58,604 nt of DNA from Candidatus Thiodiazotropha sp. (ex Epidulcina cf. delphinae) (GCA_025656455.1 JAHXHS010000033.1:1-58604), one strand, 5' to 3'. Counted from the stretch's first letter, positions 35,335 to 44,817 are shown. Numbers and translations: made by a program. Notes: generated from the sequence alone by a model not told the origin.

Positions 35335-36225
35335 CTATTCCAGGTCGATATCGTCGACGAATTTACGCAGGTCGTCGATCGCCTGGGTGACGTCGGCGTT
35401 TTCCGCCGGCGGCTCGAGGACGCTTCTCTTTTCCCGCTTCGACAGGGACATGCTGAAATCGGCGGGTTCCAGCTTGGCGCTCTCCTCCCGCCAGTTGAGC
35501 GCCACCACCGTAACGTTATCGCTCTCCGGGTGGCTGGTGGTTTCGGCCTGGTTGGCCAATTTGGTGATGTTGGCGATCAGCGGCGCCTGGTTCTTGAAAA
35601 TGGTGTCCACCATCGGGCGTTCCGGCAGCGGTCCCCAAAATCCGTCACTGCAGAGCAGCACCACATCCCCTTGCTTGAGTTCATGGGGACCGCTGAGTTC
35701 GGCGACCGGACGGTTGTTGGTGCCCCCCAGGCAGCGGGTCACATAGTTGCGGAACTTGTGGGTGTGGACCTGAGCGGCGGAGATGATGCCCTGCTGCCTG
35801 AGGTGCTCCACATAGGAGTGATCGTCGGTGCGCAGATGGATCACCCCTTCGCGCATGATATAGAGTCGGCTGTCTCCGATATGGGCCCAGTAGGCGCAGT
35901 CTTCCTGCACCAGGCAGAGCACCCCGGTGGTGCGGGGTTCGATGGGAGGCTCCTGCCGCCCGCCGAATTCGGTGATCTGACGGTGGCTCATCTCCATCAG
36001 TCCGGAGAGAAAGAAGCGCGGATTCGAGATCGGCTTGCGACTGGTGAGAAAGGCCTTGCGCGCATTGTCCATCAGGATCTGCGCCGCCATCTCTCCCTTC
36101 GGGTGTCCGCCCATGCCGTCGGCCAGGGCGAGCAGGATGGCGTCCGGGGCCTCCATGATCAGGCTGCGGTCCTGGTTGATGGAACGGTTGCCGATCAGGG
36201 TGTATTGGGCGGTTTCGTACTTCAC
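35335..36225 (-). CDS. PP2C-type serine/threonine phosphatase
   Basis: 296 residues, soluble. The metal-binding motifs of the PPM family are present: NRSINQDRSL near the N-terminus, LALADGMGGHPKGE (about residues 31-45), LYIMREGVIHLRTDDHS in the middle, and VVLLCSDGFWGPL followed by SDNVTVVAL. It dephosphorylates Ser/Thr-phosphorylated proteins and should counter the kinase encoded just upstream, whose stop codon overlaps its ATG by four bases. The C-terminal ~55 residues beyond the core are acidic. Confidence 0.93.
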   Translation of the reverse strand: MKYETAQYTLIGNRSINQDRSLIMEAPDAILLALADGMGGHPKGEMAAQILMDNARKAFLTSRKPISNPRFFLSGLMEMSHRQITEFGGRQEPPIEPRTTGVLCLVQEDCAYWAHIGDSRLYIMREGVIHLRTDDHSYVEHLRQQGIISAAQVHTHKFRNYVTRCLGGTNNRPVAELSGPHELKQGDVVLLCSDGFWGPLPERPMVDTIFKNQAPLIANITKLANQAETTSHPESDNVTVVALNWREESAKLEPADFSMSLSKREKRSVLEPPAENADVTQAIDDLRKFVDDIDLE

Positions 36226-37154
36226 GATATGGCCCTATTCTCACTGATCAACTCCGAGACGGCGCTCTCGGTATCGATTTCACCCTTGTTGTTGTGCAGC
36301 GCCTGGAGCAATTCGCTGGCGTTCTGCGGCCGTTTCTCATAGTCGATTTCCATTGCCCAGTCGATGGCCTCGAGCATCGCGGCCGGATAGCGCCGGCGAT
36401 AGAGTCGGGCGGCCGGTTTCAGTTTCTCCTTGGCGTGGCGCTCGATGGCCGAGGGCGGGGCCTTGCCGTCGAGACAGGCCCGCATGCTTGCACCGATGGC
36501 GTAGACATCGCTCCAGGGGCCGACCTTGCCCGACTGGTAGTACTGTTCCACCGGAGAGAATCCGGTGGTCACCACCCGGCCGGTGCGGCTGCCCTCGTTC
36601 TGTACTTCATGGACGGCGCCGAAATCGAGTAACAGCGGATTGCCGCCCGTGCGCAGGTGGATATTGCTGGGCTTGATGTCCAGGTGGAGCAGATTGCGCG
36701 AATGGATCTGGCTGAGGGCGTCCAGGATCGGCGGAAAGACCGTCATGAGGAAGCGGGTGCTGAGACTGCCGCTGCGTTTCTTGATATAGCTGGCAAGATT
36801 TTTGCCGCGCTCGTGGTCCATCACCAGATAACCGGTGTTGTTGGCCAGGAAGAACCCCCTGACCTGGACAATGTTGGGGTGTCTGAGCGAGGCCAGCACC
36901 TTGGCCTCCTGGTAAAACAGCCGCAGGCTGCGATTGAAGTTGTCGGCCTGTTTGCCGTCGAGGGGGACCACCTTGCCGCTGCTGCTACGCTTGGCGAGCT
37001 TTTTCGGCAGAAACTCCTTGATAATGACCTCGTCCTGGGTGTCTTCGTCCTCAGCCAGATAGATCAGGCTGAATCCGCCGCTTGCGACCACCTTCATGAT
37101 CACGTAGCAGTCGATTTCGGTGCCTTCAGGCAGGCTGTCTCGAAGCTTATCCAT
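36222..37154 (-). CDS. Hanks-type serine/threonine protein kinase
   Basis: 310 residues forming one kinase domain. The Gly loop is ASGGFSL (24-30), the ATP lysine sits in VIIKEF (about 46), the catalytic loop is LLHLDIKPSNIHL (HLD in place of HRD) and the metal loop LLLDFGAVHE. APE-region text is FSPVEQYY, as in bacterial PknB relatives. There is no transmembrane or extracellular sensor domain, so it is probably cytosolic and receives signals through a partner. Coupled to the PP2C gene. Such pairs often regulate type VI secretion, but no such genes are here. Confidence 0.93.
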   Translation of the reverse strand: MDKLRDSLPEGTEIDCYVIMKVVASGGFSLIYLAEDEDTQDEVIIKEFLPKKLAKRSSSGKVVPLDGKQADNFNRSLRLFYQEAKVLASLRHPNIVQVRGFFLANNTGYLVMDHERGKNLASYIKKRSGSLSTRFLMTVFPPILDALSQIHSRNLLHLDIKPSNIHLRTGGNPLLLDFGAVHEVQNEGSRTGRVVTTGFSPVEQYYQSGKVGPWSDVYAIGASMRACLDGKAPPSAIERHAKEKLKPAARLYRRRYPAAMLEAIDWAMEIDYEKRPQNASELLQALHNNKGEIDTESAVSELISENRAIS

Positions 37155-37539
37155 GCAGTTTCCGCTGTGGTTGTCGCGCTGTCAGAGATGTGAACGTCAT
37201 CCCACAGATTATAAGGTCTTTTGGCGGAATTACCTTGGTTGTCTGGGGTATTCGGCACTATCTGTCGGATAAAAGGTGATATTCATCAAAAAAAAGCACT
37301 TGCCGGCGCTGAGCTGAGTCGATCGGCCGGGATATCACGACACTCATCCTCATCCGGCTGTATCGGCAACCCTGGGGAATTCTAAAGCAGCGGCAATGCC
37401 TGTCGAAGGAATGTCGGTTATCATGCCGTCCCATTCTGTCATTGAATCACTTGTGCTGGGCACGTTTCACAGTAACATGGCAGTTTTTTAAGTATCCTCG
37501 GGTCCCTCGTCAGGCCCCGGAAACCTCAGGTAGGCACTT
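37155..37539. other. Intergenic region between kinase and yicC
   Basis: Divergent promoter region of 385 bp. It contains AATTACCTTGG, an A-run (37289-37297) and GC hairpin-like GCCGGCGCTGAGC text, but no gene and no promoter that I can assign with confidence. YicC's ATG is preceded by CAGGTAGG. Confidence 0.4.
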
Positions 37540-38406
37540 ATGATCAGCAGTATGACCGCATTTGCGCGGGAAGAGTATCGAGGCGAATTGGGTATATTGA
37601 GTTGGGAGATTCGTTCCGTGAATCACCGTTATCTGGAGATCATCCTGCGGCTGCCGGAGGAGTTGCGGGTATTGGAGTCCGCGGTGCGCGAGCGATTGAA
37701 CGCCCGGCTGGGTCGGGGCAAACTCGATGTCACCCTGAAGTTCAAACCGGGAGGCATGGCGGAGGCGGGGCTGCGCATCAACCAGCGCCTGGTGCACCAG
37801 TTGGTGAACGCGGAACGGCAGTTGGCGGATCTGATGGATGAGGATAATGCGTTGGATCCGGCGGATCTGTTGCGTTGGCCCGGCGTGCTGGAGGAGGAGC
37901 AGCAGGATTTCACCCCGGTCAAGCAGCAGGCAATGGCGCTGTTGGAGACCGCCATCGACAGCCTGATCGATAATCGCCTGCGTGAAGGGGAGCGATTGGG
38001 CGATATCATTCGTCAGCGTTGCAAAGGACTGCGGGAGCAGGTGGGCCGGGTGCGCGGATTGATGCCAGAGGTCCTGGAGCATCTCCGCGGCAGAATCCGC
38101 GACCGGCTGGTAGAGGTGATGGAGGAGCTTGACGAGACGCGGGTGGAGCAGGAGATGGTGTTGTTGGCGCAACGTCTCGATGTGGACGAGGAGATGGATC
38201 GCCTTGAGACCCATCTGGATGAGGTTGGGCGGGTGTTGGAGGCCGACGAGCCCATCGGGCGCCGGCTCGATTTTCTGATGCAGGAACTCAATCGCGAGGC
38301 CAACACCCTGACCTCCAAATCCAGCGATGTGGATGTCACTCGCTCGGCTGTCGAGATGAAGGTTTTGATCGAACAGATGCGCGAACAGATCCAAAATATC
38401 GAGTAG
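37540..38406 (+). CDS. YicC-family endoribonuclease
   Basis: 288 residues. MISSMTAFAREEYRG and the motif SWEIRSVNHRYLEI are the conserved YicC/YloC N-terminus. The C-terminal domain ends GRRLDFLMQELNREANTLTS followed by EMKVLIEQMREQIQNIE, the family signature containing catalytic metal-binding acids. These enzymes cleave RNA and modulate small-RNA turnover. The usual neighbour gmk follows, but a 355-bp MITE separates them. Confidence 0.95.
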   Translation: MISSMTAFAREEYRGELGILSWEIRSVNHRYLEIILRLPEELRVLESAVRERLNARLGRGKLDVTLKFKPGGMAEAGLRINQRLVHQLVNAERQLADLMDEDNALDPADLLRWPGVLEEEQQDFTPVKQQAMALLETAIDSLIDNRLREGERLGDIIRQRCKGLREQVGRVRGLMPEVLEHLRGRIRDRLVEVMEELDETRVEQEMVLLAQRLDVDEEMDRLETHLDEVGRVLEADEPIGRRLDFLMQELNREANTLTSKSSDVDVTRSAVEMKVLIEQMREQIQNIE

Positions 38407-38420
38407 CGTACTATGTTAGC

Positions 38421-38775
38421 GTAGTGTCCTATACTGTTTGACGTTTTCAGAGGCCCACAAATGACTCAAGACGCCCGCAGGAAGTGCCCTTGGGGTGCAA
38501 GGCGCAGCCCGCAGTCAATGGTTGCCCCATTAACAAGGGCTGCAACGCGGGATCGAGTCATTTGCGGGCCTCCCTTCGGGCGCGACGAGAAGCCATCATC
38601 CGCGTTGTTGCGTTGCTTGGAAAGGGCGCGCCATTCCATCCTTCGGTCCGTAAACGGCACACCCATGTGCCACTTCTCCCTGCGCAACGCGCCTAGCACC
38701 CCAAGGGCACTTCCTGCGGGGCGCGGCTAATGGCTTCTCGTCACGCTGAAAACGTCAAACAGTATAGGACACTAC
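38421..38775. mobile_element. MITE-like element E (355 bp)
   Basis: Perfect 30-bp terminal inverted repeats (GTAGTGTCCTATACTG... and its complement). The interior is a long foldback and shares CGCGCCTAGCACCCCAAG with MITE B copies and GTTTACGGACCGAAGGAT-like text with 20050-20070. It is non-coding apart from opportunistic frames. It lies exactly between yicC and gmk. Confidence 0.85.
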
Positions 38776-38779
38776 ACTA

Positions 38780-39412
38780 GTGGAATCGAAAACGCTTCCC
38801 GGTCAGCTCTACATCCTCTCCGCTCCCTCCGGCGCCGGTAAAACCAGCTTGTTGAAAGCGTTGCGTGATCGGGATGGCGCCCTGCGCGTATCTGTGTCCC
38901 ATACCACGCGGCCGATGCGGCCGGGGGAGCGGGACGGGGTTCATTACCACTTCATCGAGCGGGAGACCTTTCTGCGCCTGGTCGGCGAGGGGGCGTTTCT
39001 GGAACATGCGGAAGTGTTCGGAAACTACTACGGCACCACGGAGGCGGAAGTCCGCGCCCGGCTGGAGGGCGGACATGACACGGTGTTGGAGATCGATTGG
39101 CAGGGGGCGCAGCAGGTGCGCAAGCGCTTCCCGGATGCGGTTTCGATCTTCATCCTGCCTCCCGGTCCCGAGGCCCTGCGGGAACGTCTCAGCGCCCGGG
39201 GTCAGGACAACGAAGAGACCATCCGCCAACGCATGAGTCAGGCGGTGAGTGAAATGTCCCACTATGCCGAGTTCGACTACCTGATCATCAATGAGGATTT
39301 CGACACCGCGGTTGGGGAGCTGGCGGCCATTGTCACGGCGCAGCGGCTGCGGCTGTTTCGTCAGGCGGGTCGCAACGCCGAGCGGATACAGGACCTGTTG
39401 CAGGGTGTATAA
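38780..39412 (+). CDS. Guanylate kinase
   Basis: 210 residues; phosphorylates GMP to GDP with ATP. The P-loop is SAPSGAGKTSLL (about residues 13-24) and the GMP-binding region has VSHTTRPMRPGERDGVHYHF. The only start that fits the family's N-terminus is GTG at 38780, four bases after the end of MITE E, so any RBS would have to lie in the element's right end, where I see none. Expression may rely on the MITE sequence or a weak leader. Confidence 0.95.
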   Translation: MESKTLPGQLYILSAPSGAGKTSLLKALRDRDGALRVSVSHTTRPMRPGERDGVHYHFIERETFLRLVGEGAFLEHAEVFGNYYGTTEAEVRARLEGGHDTVLEIDWQGAQQVRKRFPDAVSIFILPPGPEALRERLSARGQDNEETIRQRMSQAVSEMSHYAEFDYLIINEDFDTAVGELAAIVTAQRLRLFRQAGRNAERIQDLLQGV

Positions 39413-39439
39413 ATATGCCTGCGCGGGGTGCGTCGGTGA

Positions 39440-39560
39440 TCATGCTGAATGAGTCCGCTCCCTGATCAAGCGAGTAACAGAAAGCGCAGGAATAGGCCGC
39501 CAATGGACGCCAATCACCGCCAATGAACGCAAATCTCTCTACACTTCGGGTTGAGGGTAA
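39440..39560. repeat. Fragment of the D-related element
   Basis: CCCTGATCAAGCGAGTAAC and GGAATAGGCCGCCAAT match the left half of the 34310 element, and CAATGAACGCAAATC matches element D. The right half is missing. The rest of the gap to miaB (39561-39769) shows nothing identifiable. Confidence 0.55.
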
Positions 39561-39769
39561 ATCAGTGGCTTGTTACCGTTCCGCCGGGAGCGGATTTGGA
39601 CAGCTTTGCTGGCCCGAAGGGTGGAGGGCAGGATGCCTGGCACAAAGCCGCTCATCACGTACCCTTGAACCGTCTCGCTACGATCGGGCTTGAGGAATGC
39701 GAGTTAAAGGCATTGGACGCCGACGGCTAACGCTATACTATAGCGACCCTTATTCATCCAGGATTCGAG

Positions 39770-41137
39770 ATGGCAGGTAAACTCTATATCAAGACCTTCG
39801 GTTGCCAGATGAACGAGTACGATTCGTCGCGCATGGCGGACGGCTTGCGCGTGGCCGAGGGGATGGAGCTGACCGAGGCCGCGGAAGAGGCTGACGTGTT
39901 GCTGCTCAATACCTGCTCGATCCGGGAGAAGGCGCAGGAGAAGGTCTTCTCCCAGCTTGGTCGTTGGCGTCCCTGGAAGGAGAAGCGGCCCTCCCTGGTG
40001 ATCGGTGTCGGCGGCTGTGTGGCCAGCCAGGAGGGAGAGGCGATCCGCGAGCGGGCGCCTTATGTGGATCTGGTGTTCGGGCCTCAGACCCTGCACCGCC
40101 TGCCGGATATGATTCGCCGGGCCCGTCTGCAACAGACGCCCGTGGTGGATGTCAGTTTCCCCGAGATCGAAAAGTTCGACAATCTGCCGGAACCCTGCGC
40201 GGAAGGTCCCAGCGCCTATGTTTCGGTGATGGAGGGGTGCTCGAAATATTGTACCTATTGCGTGGTGCCCTTTACCCGTGGCGAGGAGATCAGCCGTCCC
40301 TTCGACGACGTTATCGCCGAAGTGGCCGGACTGGCCGTCCAAGGGGTGCGCGAGATCAATCTGCTGGGGCAGAACGTCAATGCCTACCGGGGCCGGATGC
40401 ACGATGGGGAGATCGCCGACCTGGCTCTGCTGATCGAATACGTGGCAGCGGTCGAAGGCATCGGCCGGATTCGCTTCACCACCTCTCACCCGATGGAGTT
40501 CTCGGATCGATTGATAGAGGTCTATGGTCAGGTGCCTGAGCTGGTCGGTTTTCTGCATCTACCGGTGCAATCCGGATCAGACCGGATACTGGCGATGATG
40601 AAACGGGGCCACATGGCCATTGAATACCGGGCCAAGATCCGTCGCCTGCGGGAGGTTAGGCCCGATATCACTATCTCCTCGGACTTTATCGTCGGTTTTC
40701 CAGGGGAGACCGAGGAGGATTTCGAACAGACCCTGAAACTGATTGAAGCGATCGGTTTCGACAACTCCTACAGCTTCATCTATAGTCGCCGTCCCGGCAC
40801 CCCGGCCGCCGATCTGCCGGATGATGTGCCGCAGAAGGTCAAACAGCAGCGATTGGTGCGGCTGCAACAGTTGATCAATACCCAGGCACAGCGAATCAGC
40901 CGTCGGATGGTGGGCACGACTCAGCGTATTTTGGTGGAGCGTCCGGCCAGGAAGGATCCGAAACAGTTGGCAGGCCGCACCGAAAACAATCGGGTGGTCA
41001 ATTTCGACGCCCCCTTCGGGCTCATCGGTCGGTTCGTCGATGTGCGCATCACCGAGGCGCTGCCCAACTCCCTGCGTGGCGAGTGGCTCGCCCCGGTCAA
41101 TGACAATGCGAGCGAAACTGGAATTCCATTTGGCTGA
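39770..41137 (+). CDS. tRNA-2-methylthio-N6-dimethylallyladenosine synthase MiaB
   Basis: 455 residues; radical-SAM enzyme that methylthiolates i6A37 of tRNAs. The N-terminal MTTase domain has Cys in FGCQMNEYDS, NTCSIREKA and GVGGCVAS (auxiliary cluster). The radical-SAM motif is CSKYCTYC (about residues 157-164). The C-terminal TRAM domain covers roughly the last 65 residues. It is the first gene of the classical miaB-ybeZYX-lnt operon. Confidence 0.98.
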   Translation: MAGKLYIKTFGCQMNEYDSSRMADGLRVAEGMELTEAAEEADVLLLNTCSIREKAQEKVFSQLGRWRPWKEKRPSLVIGVGGCVASQEGEAIRERAPYVDLVFGPQTLHRLPDMIRRARLQQTPVVDVSFPEIEKFDNLPEPCAEGPSAYVSVMEGCSKYCTYCVVPFTRGEEISRPFDDVIAEVAGLAVQGVREINLLGQNVNAYRGRMHDGEIADLALLIEYVAAVEGIGRIRFTTSHPMEFSDRLIEVYGQVPELVGFLHLPVQSGSDRILAMMKRGHMAIEYRAKIRRLREVRPDITISSDFIVGFPGETEEDFEQTLKLIEAIGFDNSYSFIYSRRPGTPAADLPDDVPQKVKQQRLVRLQQLINTQAQRISRRMVGTTQRILVERPARKDPKQLAGRTENNRVVNFDAPFGLIGRFVDVRITEALPNSLRGEWLAPVNDNASETGIPFG

Positions 41138-42119
41138 ACATCTCGAATCCCTCGACCTGGTCCTTGAACCGGCCGACAATGCAAGGTTGGCGAATATCTG
41201 CGGTCAGCTCGACGAGCACCTGCGTCATATCGAACGCCGCCTCGGTATTGAAATCAACAACCGGGGCAACCGTTTCCGTCTGATCGGCGAGCGGCATGCC
41301 ATTCAGGCCGGCGGGCAGGTGTTGCAGGATCTCTACAGCGCCACCACCAGCGAAGTGCTCGATCCGCAACGGGTGCATCTGTTTCTGCAGGAGGCGGGGG
41401 TGGATGAGCTGCTTGAGAAGAACAAGTCAGCGGATCTGCCGGAAACCGTGATCAAAACCCGTCGTGGACTGGTGCGCCCCCGCGGGGCCAATCAGAAAGA
41501 GTATCTGCACAAGGTGCTGACCCACGATATCAATTTCGGTGTGGGGCCGGCGGGCACCGGCAAGACCTACCTGGCCGTGGCCAGCGCGGTGGATGCCCTG
41601 GAGCGCGATCAGGTGAGGCGTATTCTGCTGGTGCGTCCGGCGGTGGAGGCGGGGGAGCGTCTCGGTTTCCTGCCCGGCGATCTGGCGCAAAAGATCGACC
41701 CCTACCTGCGTCCCCTCTACGACGCCCTCTACGAGATGCTCGGTTTCGAGAAGGTGGCCAAGCTGGTGGAGCGCAACGTCATCGAAATCGCCCCCCTGGC
41801 CTATATGCGCGGTCGCACCCTGAACGAGTCGTTCGTCATCCTCGACGAGGCGCAGAACACCACCCCTGAACAGATGAAGATGTTTCTCACCCGAATCGGT
41901 TTCGGTTCCACCGCGGTGATCACCGGTGACGTAACCCAGATCGATCTGCCCCGTGGCCAGCAGTCGGGCCTGCGCCAGGTCACCGAAGTGCTGGCCCATG
42001 TGGAGGGCATCAGTTTCACTTTCTTCAATGCCCGGGACGTGGTGCGCCACCCGGTGGTGCAACGGGTGGTGCGGGCCTATGATGAGTTTGATCAGGAAAC
42101 CCTGAAGCATCGCCAATGA
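41100..42119 (+). CDS. PhoH-like ATPase YbeZ
   Basis: 339 residues from the ATG at 41100 (another ATG at 41106), overlapping the miaB end. Walker A is VGPAGTGKTYLA (about residue 150) and Walker B SFVILDEAQNTT (about 247). The N-terminal KH-like domain (IERRLGIEINNRGNRF) suits RNA binding. It works with YbeY in ribosome quality control and rRNA processing. It overlaps ybeY by four bases. Confidence 0.95.
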   Translation: MTMRAKLEFHLAEHLESLDLVLEPADNARLANICGQLDEHLRHIERRLGIEINNRGNRFRLIGERHAIQAGGQVLQDLYSATTSEVLDPQRVHLFLQEAGVDELLEKNKSADLPETVIKTRRGLVRPRGANQKEYLHKVLTHDINFGVGPAGTGKTYLAVASAVDALERDQVRRILLVRPAVEAGERLGFLPGDLAQKIDPYLRPLYDALYEMLGFEKVAKLVERNVIEIAPLAYMRGRTLNESFVILDEAQNTTPEQMKMFLTRIGFGSTAVITGDVTQIDLPRGQQSGLRQVTEVLAHVEGISFTFFNARDVVRHPVVQRVVRAYDEFDQETLKHRQ

Positions 42120-42571
42120 GCCGGCTTCAACTGGAGATCCAACAGGCGACCGGGATGTTGGCCGATCTGCCGTCGGAACAGGAATTCAGGCGCTGGGCCG
42201 AGGCGGCCCTGCCCCAGCGAGACGGTCCGGTGGAGTTGGTGATTCGCCTGGTGGACGAGCCGGAGAGCCGCCGGCTCAATCGTGACTATCGGGGTAAGGA
42301 TAGCCCGACCAATGTGCTCTCCTTTCCCTTCGAAGCTCCGCCCGAGGCGCCGTTGCCGCTGCTGGGCGATCTGGTGATCTGCGTCCCGACGCTAGTGCGC
42401 GAGGCGGCAGAGCAGGGCAAGACCCTGCCGGCCCATTGGGCTCATCTGGTGGTGCATGGCGTACTGCATCTGTTGGGGTATGATCACCTGAGCGATGACG
42501 AGGCGCAGGTCATGGAGGAACAGGAGCGCAAGATTCTGCAAGACCTGCATTTTTCCGATCCCTACCAATGA
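42116..42571 (+). CDS. Endoribonuclease YbeY
   Basis: 151 residues. VVHGVLHLLGYDH is the three-His zinc site (H114, H118, H124), and LNRDYRGKDSPTNVLSFPFE is the other conserved motif. Matures 16S rRNA 3' ends and takes part in 70S quality control. Coupled to ybeZ upstream; ten bases separate it from ybeX. Confidence 0.97.
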   Translation: MSRLQLEIQQATGMLADLPSEQEFRRWAEAALPQRDGPVELVIRLVDEPESRRLNRDYRGKDSPTNVLSFPFEAPPEAPLPLLGDLVICVPTLVREAAEQGKTLPAHWAHLVVHGVLHLLGYDHLSDDEAQVMEEQERKILQDLHFSDPYQ

Positions 42572-42580
42572 CGAGGACCG

Positions 42581-43258
42581 ATGAACAGCGATGATCGAGT
42601 GAGTGGCGGCTCTTCCCGCAGGTGGCTGGAACGCATCAGCCGGATGTTTGGGAGTGAACCGCAAGACAAGGAACAGATCTACGAGTTACTGAAGGAAGCC
42701 AGTGAAAGGGAGCTGTTGGATGACGATGCCTTGAGTATGATGGAGGGGGCCATGCTGGTCTCCGAACGCCGCGCGCGCGATATCATGACGCCGCGTTCCA
42801 AGTTGGCGGTGGTGCGCGGCAATGACGGCATCAACGAAGTCCTGCGGGCGGCTATCGAGTCCGCCCATTCACGTATCCCGGTGATCGGCGAGGATATCGA
42901 CGAGATCCTGGGTCTGCTCCTGTCGAAGGATCTGCTGCCTTTTTTCCAAAAAGACCGGCGGGCGGTGTTCGATCTTCGGCAGGTGATGCGCGAGGCGCTG
43001 TTCGTGCCTGAGTCGATGCGCCTCAACCGGTTGTTGAAAAAACTCAAGATCAGCCGTAATCATATGGCCATCGTGGTCGATGAATACGGCTCCACCGCCG
43101 GTATCGTTACCCTGGAGGATCTGCTGGAGCAGATCGTCGGCGAGATCATGGATGAGTTCGACGCGCCGGATGCGACGAAACAGCGGGGGTGCGATTCAAG
43201 CGGGAAGACGTTCAACCACGCAGGGAAAGCCGACAGCGACACGGGCTCCATGGAGTAA
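42581..43258 (+). CDS. CorC/YbeX CBS-domain protein, C-terminally shortened
   Basis: 225 residues. The N-terminal acidic helix and two CBS repeats (MTPRSKLAVVRGNDGINEV, and a second one from about residue 120) are intact up to TLEDLLEQIVGEIMDEFD. Family members then carry an ~80-residue CorC-associated domain and total about 290 residues. Here only 25 polar residues (KQRGCDSSGKTFNHAGKAD) follow before the stop. The next gene starts three bases later, leaving no space for the missing domain. Thought to help cobalt/magnesium efflux or ribosome function; this copy may be partly inactive. Confidence 0.9.
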   Translation: MNSDDRVSGGSSRRWLERISRMFGSEPQDKEQIYELLKEASERELLDDDALSMMEGAMLVSERRARDIMTPRSKLAVVRGNDGINEVLRAAIESAHSRIPVIGEDIDEILGLLLSKDLLPFFQKDRRAVFDLRQVMREALFVPESMRLNRLLKKLKISRNHMAIVVDEYGSTAGIVTLEDLLEQIVGEIMDEFDAPDATKQRGCDSSGKTFNHAGKADSDTGSME

Positions 43259-43261
43259 TCG

Positions 43262-44746
43262 ATGCCTATGCTGCGCTATCCACGTCTGACGGCGGCGATC
43301 GCAGGCGCTCTCACCACGCTCGCCTATGCGCCGTTCAATCTCTGGCTGTTGGCGGTGGCGGCGCCGGCGCTATTGTTCATGCTGTGGTTGCGAAGCCCGT
43401 GCTCCTCTTTCCAGACAGGGTTCGCCTATGGTTTGGGCATCATGGGCAGCGGGATCTCCTGGCTGCATGTCAGCATTGCCCAGTTCGGTGATCTGGGGTG
43501 GTTTTTTCCGCTGGTCGTGACCTTTGGCTTCATTCTCCTGATGGCCCTCTACTACGCCTGCCTGGGTTGGCTGGTCGGACATCTCAGATCCTCTGAACCG
43601 GTCTCCTTGATCCTGGTCTTTCCCGCGCTTTGGGTGTTGCTGGAGTGGTTGCGGGGCTGGCTCCTGAGCGGTTTTCCCTGGCTGCAGATCGGTTATTCGC
43701 AGATCGACTCCCCCGTGGCGGGTTATGCCCCCATCCTGGGCGTGTTGGGGGTGAGTTGGGCGGTGCTGGTGTCGGCAGGTCTGCTGATCTCGTTAACCAC
43801 CCCAGGGCGAATCCGGTTGTGGTCGGCATCCGGGTTGGTGGCGATCTGGCTGGGTGGCTGGCTGGCGTCGCAGGCGGGTTGGAGTCGGCCGGTAGGCGAT
43901 CCCCTGCGCGTCGCCCTGGTGCAGGGGAATGTCCCCCAGGCGGAGAAGTGGGCCCCCGAACAGTTGCTGCCCAGCCTGCTGTTGTATGCGAAAAAGACCC
44001 AGGAAAACCTGGATCGGGACCTGGTGGTCTGGCCCGAGACCGCGATCTCGGCGTTTCAGTATCAGGTGGACGAGCCCTTCATTCAGCCGTTGGAGACGAC
44101 GGTCAAGCATCACGGCTCCAATCTGGTGTTCGGCGTGGTGCAGATGGATGAGGCGCGCGAGCGCTACTACAACGCCATGGTTGCACTGGGCAACGAGGAG
44201 CGGGGGCGCTACCACAAAAGCCATCTGGTGCCGTTTACCGAATATCTGCCGCTGAAGCGATTGCTCTGGCCCCTGGTCGATCTGTTCACCATCCCGATGT
44301 CGGACTTCAGCGCAAGCGAGGCGGCGAAACCGCTGATGCGCGTGGGGCCCTATCAGGTGGGACTCTCCATCTGTTACGAGGATGCGTTCGGCAATGAGAT
44401 GATCCGCGCGCTTCCCGAAGCGGCCTACCTGATCAATGCCAGTAACGATGCCTGGTTCGGCGAATCCCTGGCGCCCCATCAGCATCTGCAGATCGCCCGG
44501 ATGCGGGCCTTGGAGACAGGCCGGTTTCTGCTGCGCTCGACCAACACAGGGATCTCAGCCATCATCGGGCCTGACGGCGAGTTGTTGGCCCGTTCACCCC
44601 TGTTGCAACTGGATGTGTTGAAGGGAGAGATCTTGCCGATGCATGGTGTCACCCCCTATGCCAGGGTCGGGAATCTCGGTATCCTGTCGCTGTCGGCGGC
44701 GGCGCTGATGGCGGCTTTTTTCCTGGTCCGGCGTCGCACTGCTTGA
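43262..44746 (+). CDS. Apolipoprotein N-acyltransferase Lnt
   Basis: 494-residue inner-membrane enzyme adding the third acyl chain to lipoproteins. About six N-terminal helices precede a nitrilase-like periplasmic domain with the triad Glu in VVWPETAIS (about 258), Lys in RYHKSHLVPF (about 319) and Cys in LSICYEDAFG (about 370). A final helix follows. It is the last gene of the operon. Confidence 0.97.
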   Translation: MPMLRYPRLTAAIAGALTTLAYAPFNLWLLAVAAPALLFMLWLRSPCSSFQTGFAYGLGIMGSGISWLHVSIAQFGDLGWFFPLVVTFGFILLMALYYACLGWLVGHLRSSEPVSLILVFPALWVLLEWLRGWLLSGFPWLQIGYSQIDSPVAGYAPILGVLGVSWAVLVSAGLLISLTTPGRIRLWSASGLVAIWLGGWLASQAGWSRPVGDPLRVALVQGNVPQAEKWAPEQLLPSLLLYAKKTQENLDRDLVVWPETAISAFQYQVDEPFIQPLETTVKHHGSNLVFGVVQMDEARERYYNAMVALGNEERGRYHKSHLVPFTEYLPLKRLLWPLVDLFTIPMSDFSASEAAKPLMRVGPYQVGLSICYEDAFGNEMIRALPEAAYLINASNDAWFGESLAPHQHLQIARMRALETGRFLLRSTNTGISAIIGPDGELLARSPLLQLDVLKGEILPMHGVTPYARVGNLGILSLSAAALMAAFFLVRRRTA

Positions 44747-44817
44747 CCAGGATGCGCCCTTGTCCGCTCGTTGCGTCCGTACCTGTTAACCCGACATATT
44801 CGGTCGCCAGGCTAATG

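Noticed and set aside
35278..36342. 354-codon plus-strand frame opposite the PP2C gene
   Set aside because: Shadow frame of a clear phosphatase with all its motifs on the other strand.
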